64,000 nucleotides of DNA. It comes from an uncultured Paracoccaceae bacterium. GTDB taxonomy: Bacteria > Pseudomonadota > Alphaproteobacteria > Rhodobacterales > Rhodobacteraceae. The DNA lies in contig OY288156.1 in assembly GCA_958439195.1 (NCBI GenBank), forward strand, positions 1 to 64,000, read 5' to 3'. Below the pieces are notes generated by a model. The model was not told the origin of the DNA. It did not search any database and was given only the letters and a program-made list of their open reading frames with translations. Both the position numbers and the translations under genes were made by a program. This document shows positions 1 to 8,749 of this stretch, one piece after another (positions within the stretch are counted from its first letter, which is position 1; the number at the start of each line of letters is the position of its first letter).

Positions 1-1
1 G

Positions 2-517
2 GCCGAAAAAACCGCCGCCTTTGGCCCAGATACGATGCGCAACATCGAAAAACAGGTGCTGCTGCAAGCCATCGACGGCAAATGGCGCGAACATCTGTTG
101 AAACTGGAACATCTCCGGTCTGTGGTGGGCTTCCGTGGTTATGCCCAGCGTGATCCGCTTTCGGAATACAAGACCGAAGGCTTCACGTTGTTTGAAACCA
201 TGCTCAATTCGCTGCGCCAGGATGTGACGCAGAAACTGTCGCTCATCCGCCCGATGACCAAGGATGAGCAGGACGCCATGATGCAGCAACTGCTGGATCA
301 GCAGCGCGCCGCTCAACCCGTCGCTGCTGCACCCGCCGCCGCGCCTGTTGCCGCCGCGACAGCGGGCGGTGCTGGCGTCGCGCTGGCCGAAGCATCCACC
401 GCACGTCCTGGATTCGATGCGGCGGATCGCGCAACTTGGGGCAACCCGTCGCGCAACGACGATTGTCCCTGTGGGTCCGGCCTGCGGTTCAAGCACTGCC
501 ACGGCGCGAACGACTGA
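2..517 (+). CDS. secA: Preprotein translocase subunit SecA, C-terminal part (5' truncated by window edge)
   Basis: SecA is the ATPase motor that pushes unfolded precursors through SecYEG at the inner membrane. Only the last 171 codons are present; the frame is open from base 2, so the gene starts outside the window. The visible part begins in the helical scaffold/wing region (LLQAIDGKWREHLLKLEHLR, then VVGFRGYAQRDPLSEYK, typical of SecA), continues through an Ala-rich linker (about residues 95-125 of the fragment) and ends in the zinc-binding SEC-C motif CPCGSGLRFKHCHG (C-x-C-x8-C-H), which contacts SecB and ribosomes in other bacteria. Identification is secure; nothing looks damaged in the visible part. 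Confidence 0.97.
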   Translation, partial: AEKTAAFGPDTMRNIEKQVLLQAIDGKWREHLLKLEHLRSVVGFRGYAQRDPLSEYKTEGFTLFETMLNSLRQDVTQKLSLIRPMTKDEQDAMMQQLLDQQRAAQPVAAAPAAAPVAAATAGGAGVALAEASTARPGFDAADRATWGNPSRNDDCPCGSGLRFKHCHGAND

Positions 518-612
518 TCTGGCGACTGTATCGACAATTGCCATGATCCTGCCGCGCGCAGGACATCATCCCCTGACATGCCACATCCTGTAATGGTGCG
601 TCAGGGGCTGAC

Positions 613-1467
613 ATGAATCGCAAGCGTAGTTTTGTCATGGCGGGCGGCACAGTGCTTTTGGCACTCGGGGCTGGTCAATACATGCAGTCAGGCACGGCGC
701 AATCGTCCGCAGCGATGATTCCCGTTCCACGGGCCGAGGTGACGGCTGTCTTGCGCCCTGCTGCACCTACGCCGCTTTCTGCCCAGGATGTTTCACCGCA
801 AGCGCGGATCACCCCGGTGGCGCTGACCGAAGACCAACCTGCGCCGGTGCCGCAGGCCCAACCGGCACCTACGCCGCAGGCCGATCTTTGCGCGGTCACA
901 TTGGATGTTTTTGCCGCCGCCGATGCCATGCTCTCGCTGAGCCTTAGCGCACCGTGCCACCCCAATCAGACAGTGGTCGTCCGGCATGCTGGATTGGCGG
1001 TCACATATCTGACAACGGCAACCGGGGCGCTGTTCGCCGATATTCCGGCCCTTGATGCGTCAGGCGCACTGACGATCCGCCTGCCGGATGGCATCGAGGC
1101 CCATGCCGCGGCCCCGGTGCCTGAAGTTGCGGCCATGCGACGGCTGGTCGTGCAAGGTATGGCCGAGGATCGATTCATCCTGTCCGGTGAAGGTGCGCAA
1201 ATCACACTTGGCACAATGTCCGGTCCCGTCCCTATGGTGGCCCAGGTTATGACACTGCCCGCCGAATTGGCCGCACCCCTGGCCATCGAGGCTGAAATCA
1301 CCAGTGACACATGTGGCCGGGAACTGCTGGGTGATGTGCTTTACAGTGAAGGCGGTCGCGTTACCCGCGCCGATCTTTCGCTTGCCATGCCCGATTGCGA
1401 TGGGATGGGCGGTTTTGTGGCCTTGAATAATCCTGTCCCGGACATGAAACTCGCCGCCACAGACTAA
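613..1467 (+). CDS. Exported protein of unknown function downstream of secA
   Basis: I do not recognise this 284-residue protein. The N-terminus (MNRKRSFVMAGGTVLLALGAG) is a typical signal peptide or membrane anchor. A Pro/Ala/Gln-rich stretch (about residues 35-90) follows, like a periplasmic linker. A globular beta-rich part then starts near DLCAVTLDVFAAADAMLSLS and holds four cysteines that could form disulfides (DLC, APC, DTC, PDC). The start is supported by AGGGG six bases upstream. It lies 95 bases after secA and 17 bases before the binding-protein/OmpA gene, on the same strand, so it probably belongs to the latter's transcription unit. A periplasmic or cell-wall role is inference. Confidence 0.75.
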   Translation: MNRKRSFVMAGGTVLLALGAGQYMQSGTAQSSAAMIPVPRAEVTAVLRPAAPTPLSAQDVSPQARITPVALTEDQPAPVPQAQPAPTPQADLCAVTLDVFAAADAMLSLSLSAPCHPNQTVVVRHAGLAVTYLTTATGALFADIPALDASGALTIRLPDGIEAHAAAPVPEVAAMRRLVVQGMAEDRFILSGEGAQITLGTMSGPVPMVAQVMTLPAELAAPLAIEAEITSDTCGRELLGDVLYSEGGRVTRADLSLAMPDCDGMGGFVALNNPVPDMKLAATD

Positions 1468-1484
1468 GGGCTTGGCGGGTTTGA

Positions 1485-2993
1485 ATGCAGGGTGTTTCGT
1501 GCTGGTTGGCAGCTTTTGCCGCCTGTGTATTGGCGGGCATGGCAGTGGCACAGGATGTGACGCTGACTGCGCGTGACGGTGGCTTGTCGCTGACGGGAAC
1601 GCTGCAAGGGTGGGATGGTGAATTCTACCGCATCGAAACGGAATATGGCCCCCTGACGGTGGATGGTCAGGGGGTTATCTGTGATGGCCCCGGTTGCCCT
1701 GATCTGATGGCCCCGCGCATTCCCGTGCGGATCGTGGGCGAAGGCGACCCTGGTCGCAGCCTGATCCCCCCGCTTGTTGCCGCCTTTGCCGATGCGCGCG
1801 GTCTGGATCACAGCCTTACCGAAGGCATCGCCACTCTGACCGACCCCGCCACCGGGCAGACCCTTGCTGAATTCAGCTTTCAACCGATGGATCAGGATGC
1901 CGCCCGTGCCGCCTTGATCGTGGGCCGGGCTGAAATGATCCTTTCTGCGGGAACAGAGCCTGATTTCGGCTCTCGCCCGCTGGCACTGGATGCGCTGGTG
2001 CCTGTGGTTGCAGCCGACAATCCGGTCGCACAAATCTCATCCGCCGATCTTGCCCGTGCCCTGTCGGGCGAGGTTGCGAACTGGTCTGAAATTGGCGGCC
2101 CGAATATGCCGCTGGTTCTGCATGGTCTGCCTGTCAACAACGGCCTGCAACGTGCCCTTTCTGGCCGTCTGGGGCGTGATGTGGCCGCCACCGAAATTCA
2201 CCCCGACTTTGCCACCCTTGCGGATGCCGTCGCCCGCGACCCTTGGGCGCTTGCCGTTACCGCCCGCGCCGTGGCGGGCAAGGCGCGCGTGATCACCTTG
2301 ACCGACAGTTGCGGCTTTCCGCTTCTGCCAGGCACGCTTGCCGTCAAGGCCGAGGATTACCCCCTTTCCTTGCCGTTGCATCTGCTTACCCCTCGCCGAC
2401 GCCTTCCCTTGATGGCGCGCGAATTCCTAGAATTTCTGACCCTGCCGCAAGCGCAACAGGTGATCGCGGCACAGGGTTACGTTGACCGGGATCCCGAACG
2501 CCAACCGATGACAACAGATGGCCTGCGCCTGATCAACGCCATCCAGGGTGCGGGCGAAGAAACCACGCTGGCCGATCTGAAACGACTGGTCGATGTGATG
2601 GACGGTGCGGATCGCCTGTCACTTACCTTTCGGTTCGAGGATGGATCCAGCACGCTGGACGCCCATTCACGCGGCAACGTCGAAGATCTTGCCCGGCTAC
2701 TGGAATCGGGTGGGTTTCGCGGCGAAGCTATGATCCTTGCCGGGTTTTCCGATGGTTCTGGCGCTGCCAGCGCCAACCTTGCCCTGTCGCAGACGCGGGC
2801 CGAGGCCGTTCTGGCCGCCCTTGTCGCTGCTGCGCCGGGTCTTTCCCCGGATCGTCTGCCGCAGGTCATGCCCTTTGGCGAGGCTTTGCCAATGGCCTGC
2901 GATGAAACAGGCGCGGGTCGCCGATTGAACCGGCGGGTGGAGCTTTGGCTGCGTCCTGATTTCATCAAATCAAACGCTCTGCCCGCAGACTGA
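1485..2993 (+). CDS. Substrate-binding-protein-like / OmpA C-terminal hybrid exported protein
   Basis: A 502-residue protein with a cleavable signal peptide (MQGVSCWLAAFAACVLAG...AVAQD). The middle (about residues 75-340) resembles a PstS-type phosphate-binding fold, with SSADLARALSGEVANWSEIGG like the 'I..IF.G....W..IGG' region of PstS. The C-terminus (about 375-500) is an OmpA/MotB-type peptidoglycan-binding domain: LTFRFEDGSSTLDAHSR, then ILAGFSDGSGAASANLALSQ and NRRVELWLRPD. A binding protein tethered to peptidoglycan suggests a periplasmic ligand sensor or scavenger; no ABC permease or ATPase is adjacent. Its 3' end overlaps radC by 29 bases on the opposite strand. Domain identity is good; the ligand is not known. 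Confidence 0.8.
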   Translation: MQGVSCWLAAFAACVLAGMAVAQDVTLTARDGGLSLTGTLQGWDGEFYRIETEYGPLTVDGQGVICDGPGCPDLMAPRIPVRIVGEGDPGRSLIPPLVAAFADARGLDHSLTEGIATLTDPATGQTLAEFSFQPMDQDAARAALIVGRAEMILSAGTEPDFGSRPLALDALVPVVAADNPVAQISSADLARALSGEVANWSEIGGPNMPLVLHGLPVNNGLQRALSGRLGRDVAATEIHPDFATLADAVARDPWALAVTARAVAGKARVITLTDSCGFPLLPGTLAVKAEDYPLSLPLHLLTPRRRLPLMAREFLEFLTLPQAQQVIAAQGYVDRDPERQPMTTDGLRLINAIQGAGEETTLADLKRLVDVMDGADRLSLTFRFEDGSSTLDAHSRGNVEDLARLLESGGFRGEAMILAGFSDGSGAASANLALSQTRAEAVLAALVAAAPGLSPDRLPQVMPFGEALPMACDETGAGRRLNRRVELWLRPDFIKSNALPAD

Positions 2994-3735
2994 CCTCACG
3001 GCTTTTGCCGATGATCAGATGGTCATGCAGCGTGATGCCCAGAACGGAACAGGCCTGCGCAATCTGCCGGGTCATATCAATATCGGCGGTTGATGGTGTC
3101 GGGTCGCCTGACGGGTGATTATGCACAAGGATCAGCGCCGATGCCCCCAATTCCAGCGCCCGCTTCACCACTTCGCGCGGATAGACGGGCACATGATCAA
3201 CCGTGCCCTTTGCCTGTTCTTCATCCGCGATCAGCACGTTCTTGCGGTCAAGAAACAGAATGCGGAAATGTTCCTGTTCGGCATGGGCCATGACTGTGTG
3301 GCAGTAATCCAGCAACGTATTCCATGATGACAGGACAGGCCTCTGAATCACCCGTGACCGCGCCATTCGTTGCGCCACAGCCTCCATCAGCTTCAATTCC
3401 ATCACCACCGCATCGCCCACACCATGCACCTGCAAAAGCCGGGCAGGGGGGGCCGACACGACCCTTGCAAGATCACCGAACGTATCCAGCAAACGCCGTA
3501 CCAGAGGTTTTACATCCTGTCTCCCGATGGCACGGAACAGGATCAGTTCCAGCAGTTCATATTCTGCAACGCCTTGCCCGCCGCTTTCCTTGAATCGGTC
3601 GCGCAACCGTTTGCGGTGATCGGTGATGTAGCTGGGTAACCGCCCGGTCAGCGGTGCGGCGCAAACGGCCTCATCTTCATCCCCGGCGGGAAAAAGCGGC
3701 AAGGTTCCTTCGTTGAAGTGATGTGCCTGTTTCAT
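2965..3735 (-). CDS. radC: RadC family protein (JAB/MPN domain)
   Basis: UPF0758/RadC family: an N-terminal helix-hairpin-helix-like part (RLLQVHGVGDAVVMELKLMEA) and a C-terminal JAB1/MPN metalloprotease-like domain with the signature LILVHNHPSGDPTPSTADID, where the two His and the Asp would bind zinc. The family was named for DNA repair, but its function remains uncertain. The frame stays open up to 3858, but I place the start at the ATG at 3735: it has GAGGGT just upstream, and the 41 extra codons upstream run through the dnaJ terminator and look non-coding. That gives 256 residues, normal for the family. It is convergent with the gene ending at 2993. Confidence 0.93.
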   Translation of the reverse strand: MKQAHHFNEGTLPLFPAGDEDEAVCAAPLTGRLPSYITDHRKRLRDRFKESGGQGVAEYELLELILFRAIGRQDVKPLVRRLLDTFGDLARVVSAPPARLLQVHGVGDAVVMELKLMEAVAQRMARSRVIQRPVLSSWNTLLDYCHTVMAHAEQEHFRILFLDRKNVLIADEEQAKGTVDHVPVYPREVVKRALELGASALILVHNHPSGDPTPSTADIDMTRQIAQACSVLGITLHDHLIIGKSREVSLRAERLI

Positions 3736-3781
3736 ACCCTCATTTTGAATCGAACAGGTGAACAGGCCCTTAATGTCCAAC

Positions 3782-3813
3782 AAAAAGGCCACCGGTTTCC
3801 CGGTGGCCTTTTG
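3782..3813 (-). terminator. Intrinsic terminator of dnaJ
   Basis: A perfect 13-bp inverted repeat (arms 3783-3795 and 3800-3812) with a four-base loop. Read on the minus strand it gives AAAAGGCCACCGG, a GAAA tetraloop, the complement, then a run of U. It lies between the dnaJ stop (3837) and the radC start (3735), so it separates the dnaKJ unit from radC. Confidence 0.88.
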
Positions 3814-3836
3814 GAAAGGTGCGAATTCCCAAGGGA

Positions 3837-4991
3837 TCAGCTTTTCATGCCGTCCCAAAACCCCTTCACCTTGGAAAAGAAGCTTTTTCCTTCGGGGTTG
3901 TTTTCCTCGCTCAGCTTTTCAAACTCTTGCAACAGCTCTTTCTGACGTGCGGTCAGGTTTACCGGGGTTTCCACCGCCAGTTCCAGAACCATGTCGCCAA
4001 GGCCACCTCCGCGCAGCGCCGGCATTCCCTTGGCGCGCAGCCGCATCTGTTTGCCCGTCTGGGCACCTGCGGGCACCTTTACACGACTGCGGCCACCATC
4101 GATGGTGGGCACTTCGACCTCTCCGCCCAAAGCGGCGGCCGTGATGCTGATCGGCACACGGCAAAAAAGGTGAACCCCGTCGCGTTGAAAGATGGGGTGC
4201 TCCCGCAGTTCGATAAAAATATACAGGTCACCCGCAGGCCCACCCCGCAGGCCCGCCTCGCCCTCACCGGCCAGCCGGATGCGCGTGCCCGTCTCTACCC
4301 CGGCGGGGATATTGACCGAAAGGGAACGTTCCTTTTCGATCCTTCCTGCGCCGCCGCATGACCGGCAGGGGTTCTTTACGATCTGACCCATGCCGTTGCA
4401 GGTCGGGCAGGTTCTTTCCACGGTGAAAAAGCCCTGCTGCGCCCGGACTTTGCCCATCCCTGAACAGGTGGGGCAGGTCACAGGTTCTGCACCACCCTCG
4501 GCCCCGGTGCCGCGACATGTGTCGCACGCCACAGATGTGGGAACGTTGATCGTTTTCTGAACGCCCTGATAGGCTTCTTCCAGCGAAACCCGCAGGTTAT
4601 AGCGCAGGTCGGACCCGCGCTGCGCGCGCGACCGCCCGCCACCGCCCCGCGTGCCGCCCATGAAATCGCCGAACAGATCCTCGAACACATCGGAAAAGGC
4701 GCTGGCGAAATCACCATTTCCTCCGCCGCCAAAGCCCTGCGCCCCACGCCCCGCGCCACCACCGCCTTCAAAGGCCGCGTGGCCAAAACGGTCATAGGCT
4801 GCCTTTCGATCGGCATCCTTCAACACGTCATAGGCTTCGTTCACTTCCTTGAACTGCGCCTCGGCATTCGGGTTATCCGAATTCCGGTCAGGATGCAGTT
4901 CCTTGGCCTTCTGCCGATAGGCTTTCTTCAACTCGTCGGCAGATGCACCACGAGCGACCCCCAGCACATCGTAATAATCTCGTTTTGCCAT
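3837..4991 (-). CDS. dnaJ: Chaperone DnaJ (Hsp40)
   Basis: Co-chaperone that delivers unfolded clients to DnaK and stimulates its ATPase. All class-I DnaJ parts are present in order: a J domain (residues 1-70) with H33-P34-D35; a Gly/Phe-rich linker (about 75-125); four zinc-binding CxxCxGxG repeats (CDTCRGTG, CPTCSGMG, CPTCNGMG, CRSCGGAG); and the C-terminal client-binding domain. The ATG at 4991 gives the canonical MAKRDYYDVLGV start and 384 residues. A TTG three codons upstream (5000) is possible but sits almost on the AGAGGGGG ribosome site. It lies 78 bases downstream of dnaK on the same strand, the usual heat-shock pairing. Confidence 0.97.
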   Translation of the reverse strand: MAKRDYYDVLGVARGASADELKKAYRQKAKELHPDRNSDNPNAEAQFKEVNEAYDVLKDADRKAAYDRFGHAAFEGGGGAGRGAQGFGGGGNGDFASAFSDVFEDLFGDFMGGTRGGGGRSRAQRGSDLRYNLRVSLEEAYQGVQKTINVPTSVACDTCRGTGAEGGAEPVTCPTCSGMGKVRAQQGFFTVERTCPTCNGMGQIVKNPCRSCGGAGRIEKERSLSVNIPAGVETGTRIRLAGEGEAGLRGGPAGDLYIFIELREHPIFQRDGVHLFCRVPISITAAALGGEVEVPTIDGGRSRVKVPAGAQTGKQMRLRAKGMPALRGGGLGDMVLELAVETPVNLTARQKELLQEFEKLSEENNPEGKSFFSKVKGFWDGMKS

Positions 4992-5022
4992 GTTGGACAA
5001 AACCCCCTCTCAGAACCGGGCA

Positions 5023-5048
5023 GGGGCGGTTCGTTTCCGAACCGCCCC
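5023..5048 (-). other. Intercistronic hairpin between dnaK and dnaJ
   Basis: An 11-bp perfect stem (5023-5033 with 5038-5048) and a four-base loop (GAAA on the minus-strand transcript). No U-run follows it in the dnaK-to-dnaJ direction, so it is unlikely to be a full intrinsic terminator. It could stabilise the dnaK mRNA end or lower dnaJ readthrough. Confidence 0.6.
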
Positions 5049-5068
5049 CTTTTCCGATTCACGCGGTG

Positions 5069-6976
5069 TTACTTCCGCTTGTTTTCGCCCAGATCTTCGA
5101 AGTCGGCATCGACGATGTCATCGTCCACCGGCCGTGGACCATCTTCGTCGGACCCGCTGGCCTCAGATTGGCTGGCCTTATAGATCGCCTCGCCCAGCTT
5201 CATCGCCGCTTCGGTCAGGTTCTGGATGCCGCCTTTGATCTTGCCGACATCTTCGCCCTTCAGCGCCTCTTCCAGGGGCTGCATCGCCAGTTCGATCGCT
5301 TCCACGGTCGAGGCATCTACCTTGTCGCCATGTTCGGTCAGCGACTTCTTGGTCGAATGCAGCAGGCTTTCGCCCTGGTTCTTCGACTCTACCAGCTCGC
5401 GCCGTGCCTTGTCCGCGTCGGCATTCGCCTCGGCGTCCTTGACCATCTTTTCGATGTCCTCATCGCTTAGGCCACCTGACGCCTGAATGGTGATCTGTTG
5501 CGTCTTGCCCGTGCCTTTGTCTTTGGCGCCGACGGACACGATCCCGTTGGCGTCGATGTCAAAGGTCACTTCGATCTGCGGCATGCCACGTGGGGCCGGC
5601 GGGATGTTTTCCAGGTTGAACTGGCCCAGCATCTTGTTGTCGGCCGCCATTTCACGCTCGCCTTGGAACACCCGGATTGTCACGGCGTTCTGGTTGTCTT
5701 CGGCGGTCGAAAAGATCTGGCTCTTCTTCGTCGGAATCGTGGTGTTGCGGTCGATCAACCGGGTGAACACGCCACCCAACGTTTCAATCCCCAGCGACAG
5801 CGGCGTCACGTCCAGCAGGACCACGTCTTTCACGTCGCCCTGCAAAACGCCTGCCTGAATCGCGGCACCCGCGGCCACAACCTCATCGGGGTTCACACCC
5901 TTGTGGGGTTCCTTGCCAAAGAACTTGGTGACCTCTTCGATCACGCGCGGCATCCGGGTCATCCCGCCGACCAGAACCACCTCATCAATGTCGGATGTCG
6001 TAAGACCGGCATCCTTCAACGCAGCAGCGCAGGGCTTCATCGACTTTTTGATCAGGTCGTCTACCAGCGATTCCAGCTTGGCCCGCGTCAGCTTTACCAC
6101 CAGGTGAAGCGGCTGCCCGGTGTTCTTGTCCATGCTGATGAAGGGCTGGTTGATTTCCGTCTGCTGGCTGGACGAAAGCTCGATCTTTGCCTTTTCGGCG
6201 GCTTCCTTCAGGCGCTGAAGCGCCATCTTGTCCAGCGTCAGGTCGACGCCATGCTCTTTCTTGAATTCGTCCGCCAGGTAGGTGACGATCCGCATGTCAA
6301 AGTCTTCGCCACCCAGGAATGTATCCCCGTTGGTCGATTTCACCTCGAACAGGCCGTCGTCGATCTCCAGGATCGTGATGTCGAACGTGCCGCCGCCAAG
6401 GTCATAGACCGCGATGGTGCGCGTTTCCTTCTTGTCCAGACCATAGGCCAGCGCGGCCGCGGTCGGTTCGTTGATGATGCGCAGCACTTCCAGACCGGCA
6501 ATCTTGCCCGCATCCTTGGTGGCCTGACGCTGGGCGTCGTTGAAATAGGCGGGAACGGTGATCACGGCCTGCGTGACGGTTTCGCCCAGATACGATTCGG
6601 CGGTTTCCTTCATCTTTTGCAGGATGAAAGCCGAGATCTGCGACGGCGAATATTTCTCACCCCGCACTTCGACCCAGGCGTCGCCATTGCCGCCGTTGAT
6701 CACCTTGAAGGGGATGTTCTTCTGATCTTTCAACACCGCCGGGTCGTCATGGCGGCGCCCGATCAGGCGCTTGACGGCAAAAACGGTGTTGGCGGCGTTC
6801 GTGACCGCCTGCCGCTTGGCGGGCTGGCCCACCAGACGTTCGCTTTCCGTGAACGCAACAATAGACGGCGTCGTGCGCGCGCCTTCAGAGTTTTCGATGA
6901 TGCGGGGCTGCGAACCATCCATGATGGCAACGCAAGAGTTCGTGGTCCCGAGGTCAATCCCGATGACTTTGGCCAT
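5069..6976 (-). CDS. dnaK: Chaperone DnaK (Hsp70)
   Basis: ATP-dependent chaperone of the cytosol, working with DnaJ and GrpE. The 635-residue protein is the normal length. It has the N-terminal ATPase signature VIGIDLGTTNSCVA, the phosphate-2 motif VYDLGGGTFDITI, the hinge DVTPLSLGIETLGG, the substrate-binding beta domain and helical lid, and the acidic end (DDDIVDADFEDL). The ATG at 6976 has GAGAAGGTAG upstream. No grpE is in the window. A CTTG / CTTATATA pair about 120-145 bases upstream suggests heat-shock sigma (RpoH) control. Confidence 0.98.
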   Translation of the reverse strand: MAKVIGIDLGTTNSCVAIMDGSQPRIIENSEGARTTPSIVAFTESERLVGQPAKRQAVTNAANTVFAVKRLIGRRHDDPAVLKDQKNIPFKVINGGNGDAWVEVRGEKYSPSQISAFILQKMKETAESYLGETVTQAVITVPAYFNDAQRQATKDAGKIAGLEVLRIINEPTAAALAYGLDKKETRTIAVYDLGGGTFDITILEIDDGLFEVKSTNGDTFLGGEDFDMRIVTYLADEFKKEHGVDLTLDKMALQRLKEAAEKAKIELSSSQQTEINQPFISMDKNTGQPLHLVVKLTRAKLESLVDDLIKKSMKPCAAALKDAGLTTSDIDEVVLVGGMTRMPRVIEEVTKFFGKEPHKGVNPDEVVAAGAAIQAGVLQGDVKDVVLLDVTPLSLGIETLGGVFTRLIDRNTTIPTKKSQIFSTAEDNQNAVTIRVFQGEREMAADNKMLGQFNLENIPPAPRGMPQIEVTFDIDANGIVSVGAKDKGTGKTQQITIQASGGLSDEDIEKMVKDAEANADADKARRELVESKNQGESLLHSTKKSLTEHGDKVDASTVEAIELAMQPLEEALKGEDVGKIKGGIQNLTEAAMKLGEAIYKASQSEASGSDEDGPRPVDDDIVDADFEDLGENKRK

Positions 6977-7092
6977 GATATGCTACCTTCTCTTTTCGGC
7001 GATGTTTTGGAACTGGACCCTTGCTAGGCATCCAGCCCCGATCCCAAGTGCATCCGGGGCAGGCGGCCCGCCCGTATCCCGGCTTCGTGGTG

Positions 7093-7122
7093 TATATAAG
7101 TGGGGCATCGGGGGGCTGCAAG
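7093..7122 (-). promoter_or_regulatory. Possible RpoH (sigma-32 type) promoter of dnaK
   Basis: On the minus strand, CTTG (7122-7119) is followed after 18 bases by CTTATATA (7100-7093), preceded by CCCCA. This resembles alphaproteobacterial heat-shock promoters (CTTG, about 17-18 bases, CYTATNT). It would give a dnaK leader of roughly 110 bases. Seen by eye only, and it lies between the divergent dnaK and alkB genes. Confidence 0.45.
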
Positions 7123-7166
7123 CGGCTGGCCGATGGGAAAATATCGTCAATGCACAGGAATGCGTC

Positions 7167-7796
7167 ATGGCAGCACCGATCGAAATTCGCGGCTTTCGCT
7201 ATTGGCCCGGTCACATCGACGCAACGGCACAATCCGCCTTGGTGGCCGATTTGCGCGCCGTCGTCGCAAAAGCCCCGCTCTACAGCCCTGTCACCCCCGG
7301 CGGTCGCCCGATGAGTGTGCGGATGACATCGGCAGGCAGGCTTGGCTGGGTTACGGATCAGCGCGGCTATCGCTATGAGCCACACCATCCGACAGGCCAG
7401 CCCTGGCCGCCTATTCCGCCTGTGATCCTGTCCATCTGGCACAATCTGACCGGCCTTTCCCGCGCCCCTGATTGTTGCCTGATCAACTTCTACGACGAAG
7501 GCGCCAAGATGGGCCTTCATCAGGACAAGGACGAAGGTGACTTTTCCTTTCCTGTCCTGTCCATCAGCCTGGGGGATGAAGCTTTGTTTCGTTTGGGCGG
7601 TCCCGACCGAAAAGACCCAACCGAAAGTATCTGGCTTAAATCCGGGGATGTGATGCTGATGGGGGGCGCGGCGCGGCTGGCTTGGCACGGGATCGACCGG
7701 CTTCGCTTTCGATCATCACGCCTGTTGCCGGGCGGTGGGCGCATCAATCTGACCCTGCGGGTGGTGGCGCCGGTTACTTCCCCATCGTCCAGCTGA
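7167..7796 (+). CDS. alkB: Alpha-ketoglutarate-dependent dioxygenase AlkB
   Basis: Fe(II)/2-oxoglutarate oxygenase that removes alkyl lesions such as 1-methyladenine and 3-methylcytosine from DNA/RNA by oxidative demethylation. The iron ligands are visible in LHQDKDEGDF (HxD) and in AWHGIDRL (distal His); the 2-oxoglutarate-binding Arg region is RINLTLRVV at the C-terminus. NFYDEGAKMGLHQDKDE is the usual AlkB core. I start it at the ATG at 7167 (MAAPIEIRG, with AGGAA upstream), giving 209 residues; the frame is open further 5' but overlaps dnaK. Its 3' end overlaps the convergent permease gene by 23 bases. Confidence 0.93.
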   Translation: MAAPIEIRGFRYWPGHIDATAQSALVADLRAVVAKAPLYSPVTPGGRPMSVRMTSAGRLGWVTDQRGYRYEPHHPTGQPWPPIPPVILSIWHNLTGLSRAPDCCLINFYDEGAKMGLHQDKDEGDFSFPVLSISLGDEALFRLGGPDRKDPTESIWLKSGDVMLMGGAARLAWHGIDRLRFRSSRLLPGGGRINLTLRVVAPVTSPSSS

Positions 7797-8598
7797 TCGA
7801 CGCGCGTTTGCCCGTGTAATATTCGCCGATCAGGCCCAACGTCACGCAGACCAGCATCACATAGACGGGATACTCCAGATTCGTATAGCGCGGGGCATAG
7901 TTCAAAAAGATGTAGCCGCGCCCCTGGTCAATCGTGTGGAACAGCGGGTTCCAGTCAAAGAATGCCAGCACAGCCGTCGGCATTGCGTTGGCCACGAACA
8001 TCTTGCCTGATGCGATCATGTTGATCCGGGTATAGAACGACGCCACAATCCCGAAAAACCGGGGCTGCCAGGGCGATGCCGCCCGGAACAACATACCGAC
8101 CGAAATCCCCGTCGCCCAGGCCAATAGCAGCATCGCCACCATGCCGACCGGGTCATCAAAGGTCAGCGGCGTGATCACCGCATGATAGATGTAAAGGATG
8201 ATCGAGGCTGAAAAGACCTGAAGATACATTGTTCCGACTGCGGCAGATGATATTGCGATGATCGTGTTCATCGGCGCGTGCTTCATCATGGCCGAGGTCG
8301 GCCCGTCTGCCTTCATCACCGCATTCATCGTCTTGACGTGGGTCATGTATAGAAACACGCCCGACATCAGGAAAAGGATGTAATCCCCCCGTATGGCGTT
8401 CGGCCGCGCCCCGGCAAAGGTGAACATCACATAAAAACCAATGATCATCAGCGAAGATTGGATCACGTTCAGAACCAGCCCCATCACTGCGCTGGTATGG
8501 GTCTTTCGCACATTGTGGACAGCGCCGTGGAACACAAGCTCCAGCATCCCAAGGGCTGTTCTCGTCCGTGTTCGCCTGACATCCGCCTGAAACCGCAC
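7774..8598 (-). CDS. ABC-2 type polysaccharide export permease (KpsM-like)
   Basis: A 274-residue inner-membrane protein with about six hydrophobic segments after a short basic N-terminus, and the layout of ABC-2 transporters that export capsule or O-antigen-like polymers. GTG start at 8598 with AAGGAT upstream. No ABC ATPase partner (KpsT-type) is in the window, so the partner must be elsewhere. It diverges from cysQ and sits at the edge of a glycosyltransferase/kdsB/sulfotransferase locus, so polysaccharide export is a reasonable inference; the substrate is unknown. The C-terminus overlaps alkB by 23 bases. Confidence 0.8.
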   Translation of the reverse strand: MRFQADVRRTRTRTALGMLELVFHGAVHNVRKTHTSAVMGLVLNVIQSSLMIIGFYVMFTFAGARPNAIRGDYILFLMSGVFLYMTHVKTMNAVMKADGPTSAMMKHAPMNTIIAISSAAVGTMYLQVFSASIILYIYHAVITPLTFDDPVGMVAMLLLAWATGISVGMLFRAASPWQPRFFGIVASFYTRINMIASGKMFVANAMPTAVLAFFDWNPLFHTIDQGRGYIFLNYAPRYTNLEYPVYVMLVCVTLGLIGEYYTGKRASISWTMGK

Positions 8599-8749
8599 GC
8601 CGAGATCCTTGTAATCCTGCCCGCAGCCCGCCCTTTGGCCTGCGCATCCACTGGGAAACCTTGCCCTTATTCTTGTGTCGGATGATAAGGCGGCGTTGTG
8701 TTCAGTTCAACTGCGGCGGCCACGCTGTCGCACCTATGCGAGGTATTCT

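Noticed and set aside
3736..3858. 41-codon N-terminal extension of radC
   Set aside because: It would translate the dnaJ terminator hairpin and overlap dnaJ; the ATG at 3735 has a ribosome site.
5498..7027. 509-codon plus-strand frame opposite dnaK
   Set aside because: Shadow of the strongly biased dnaK codons; no recognisable domain.
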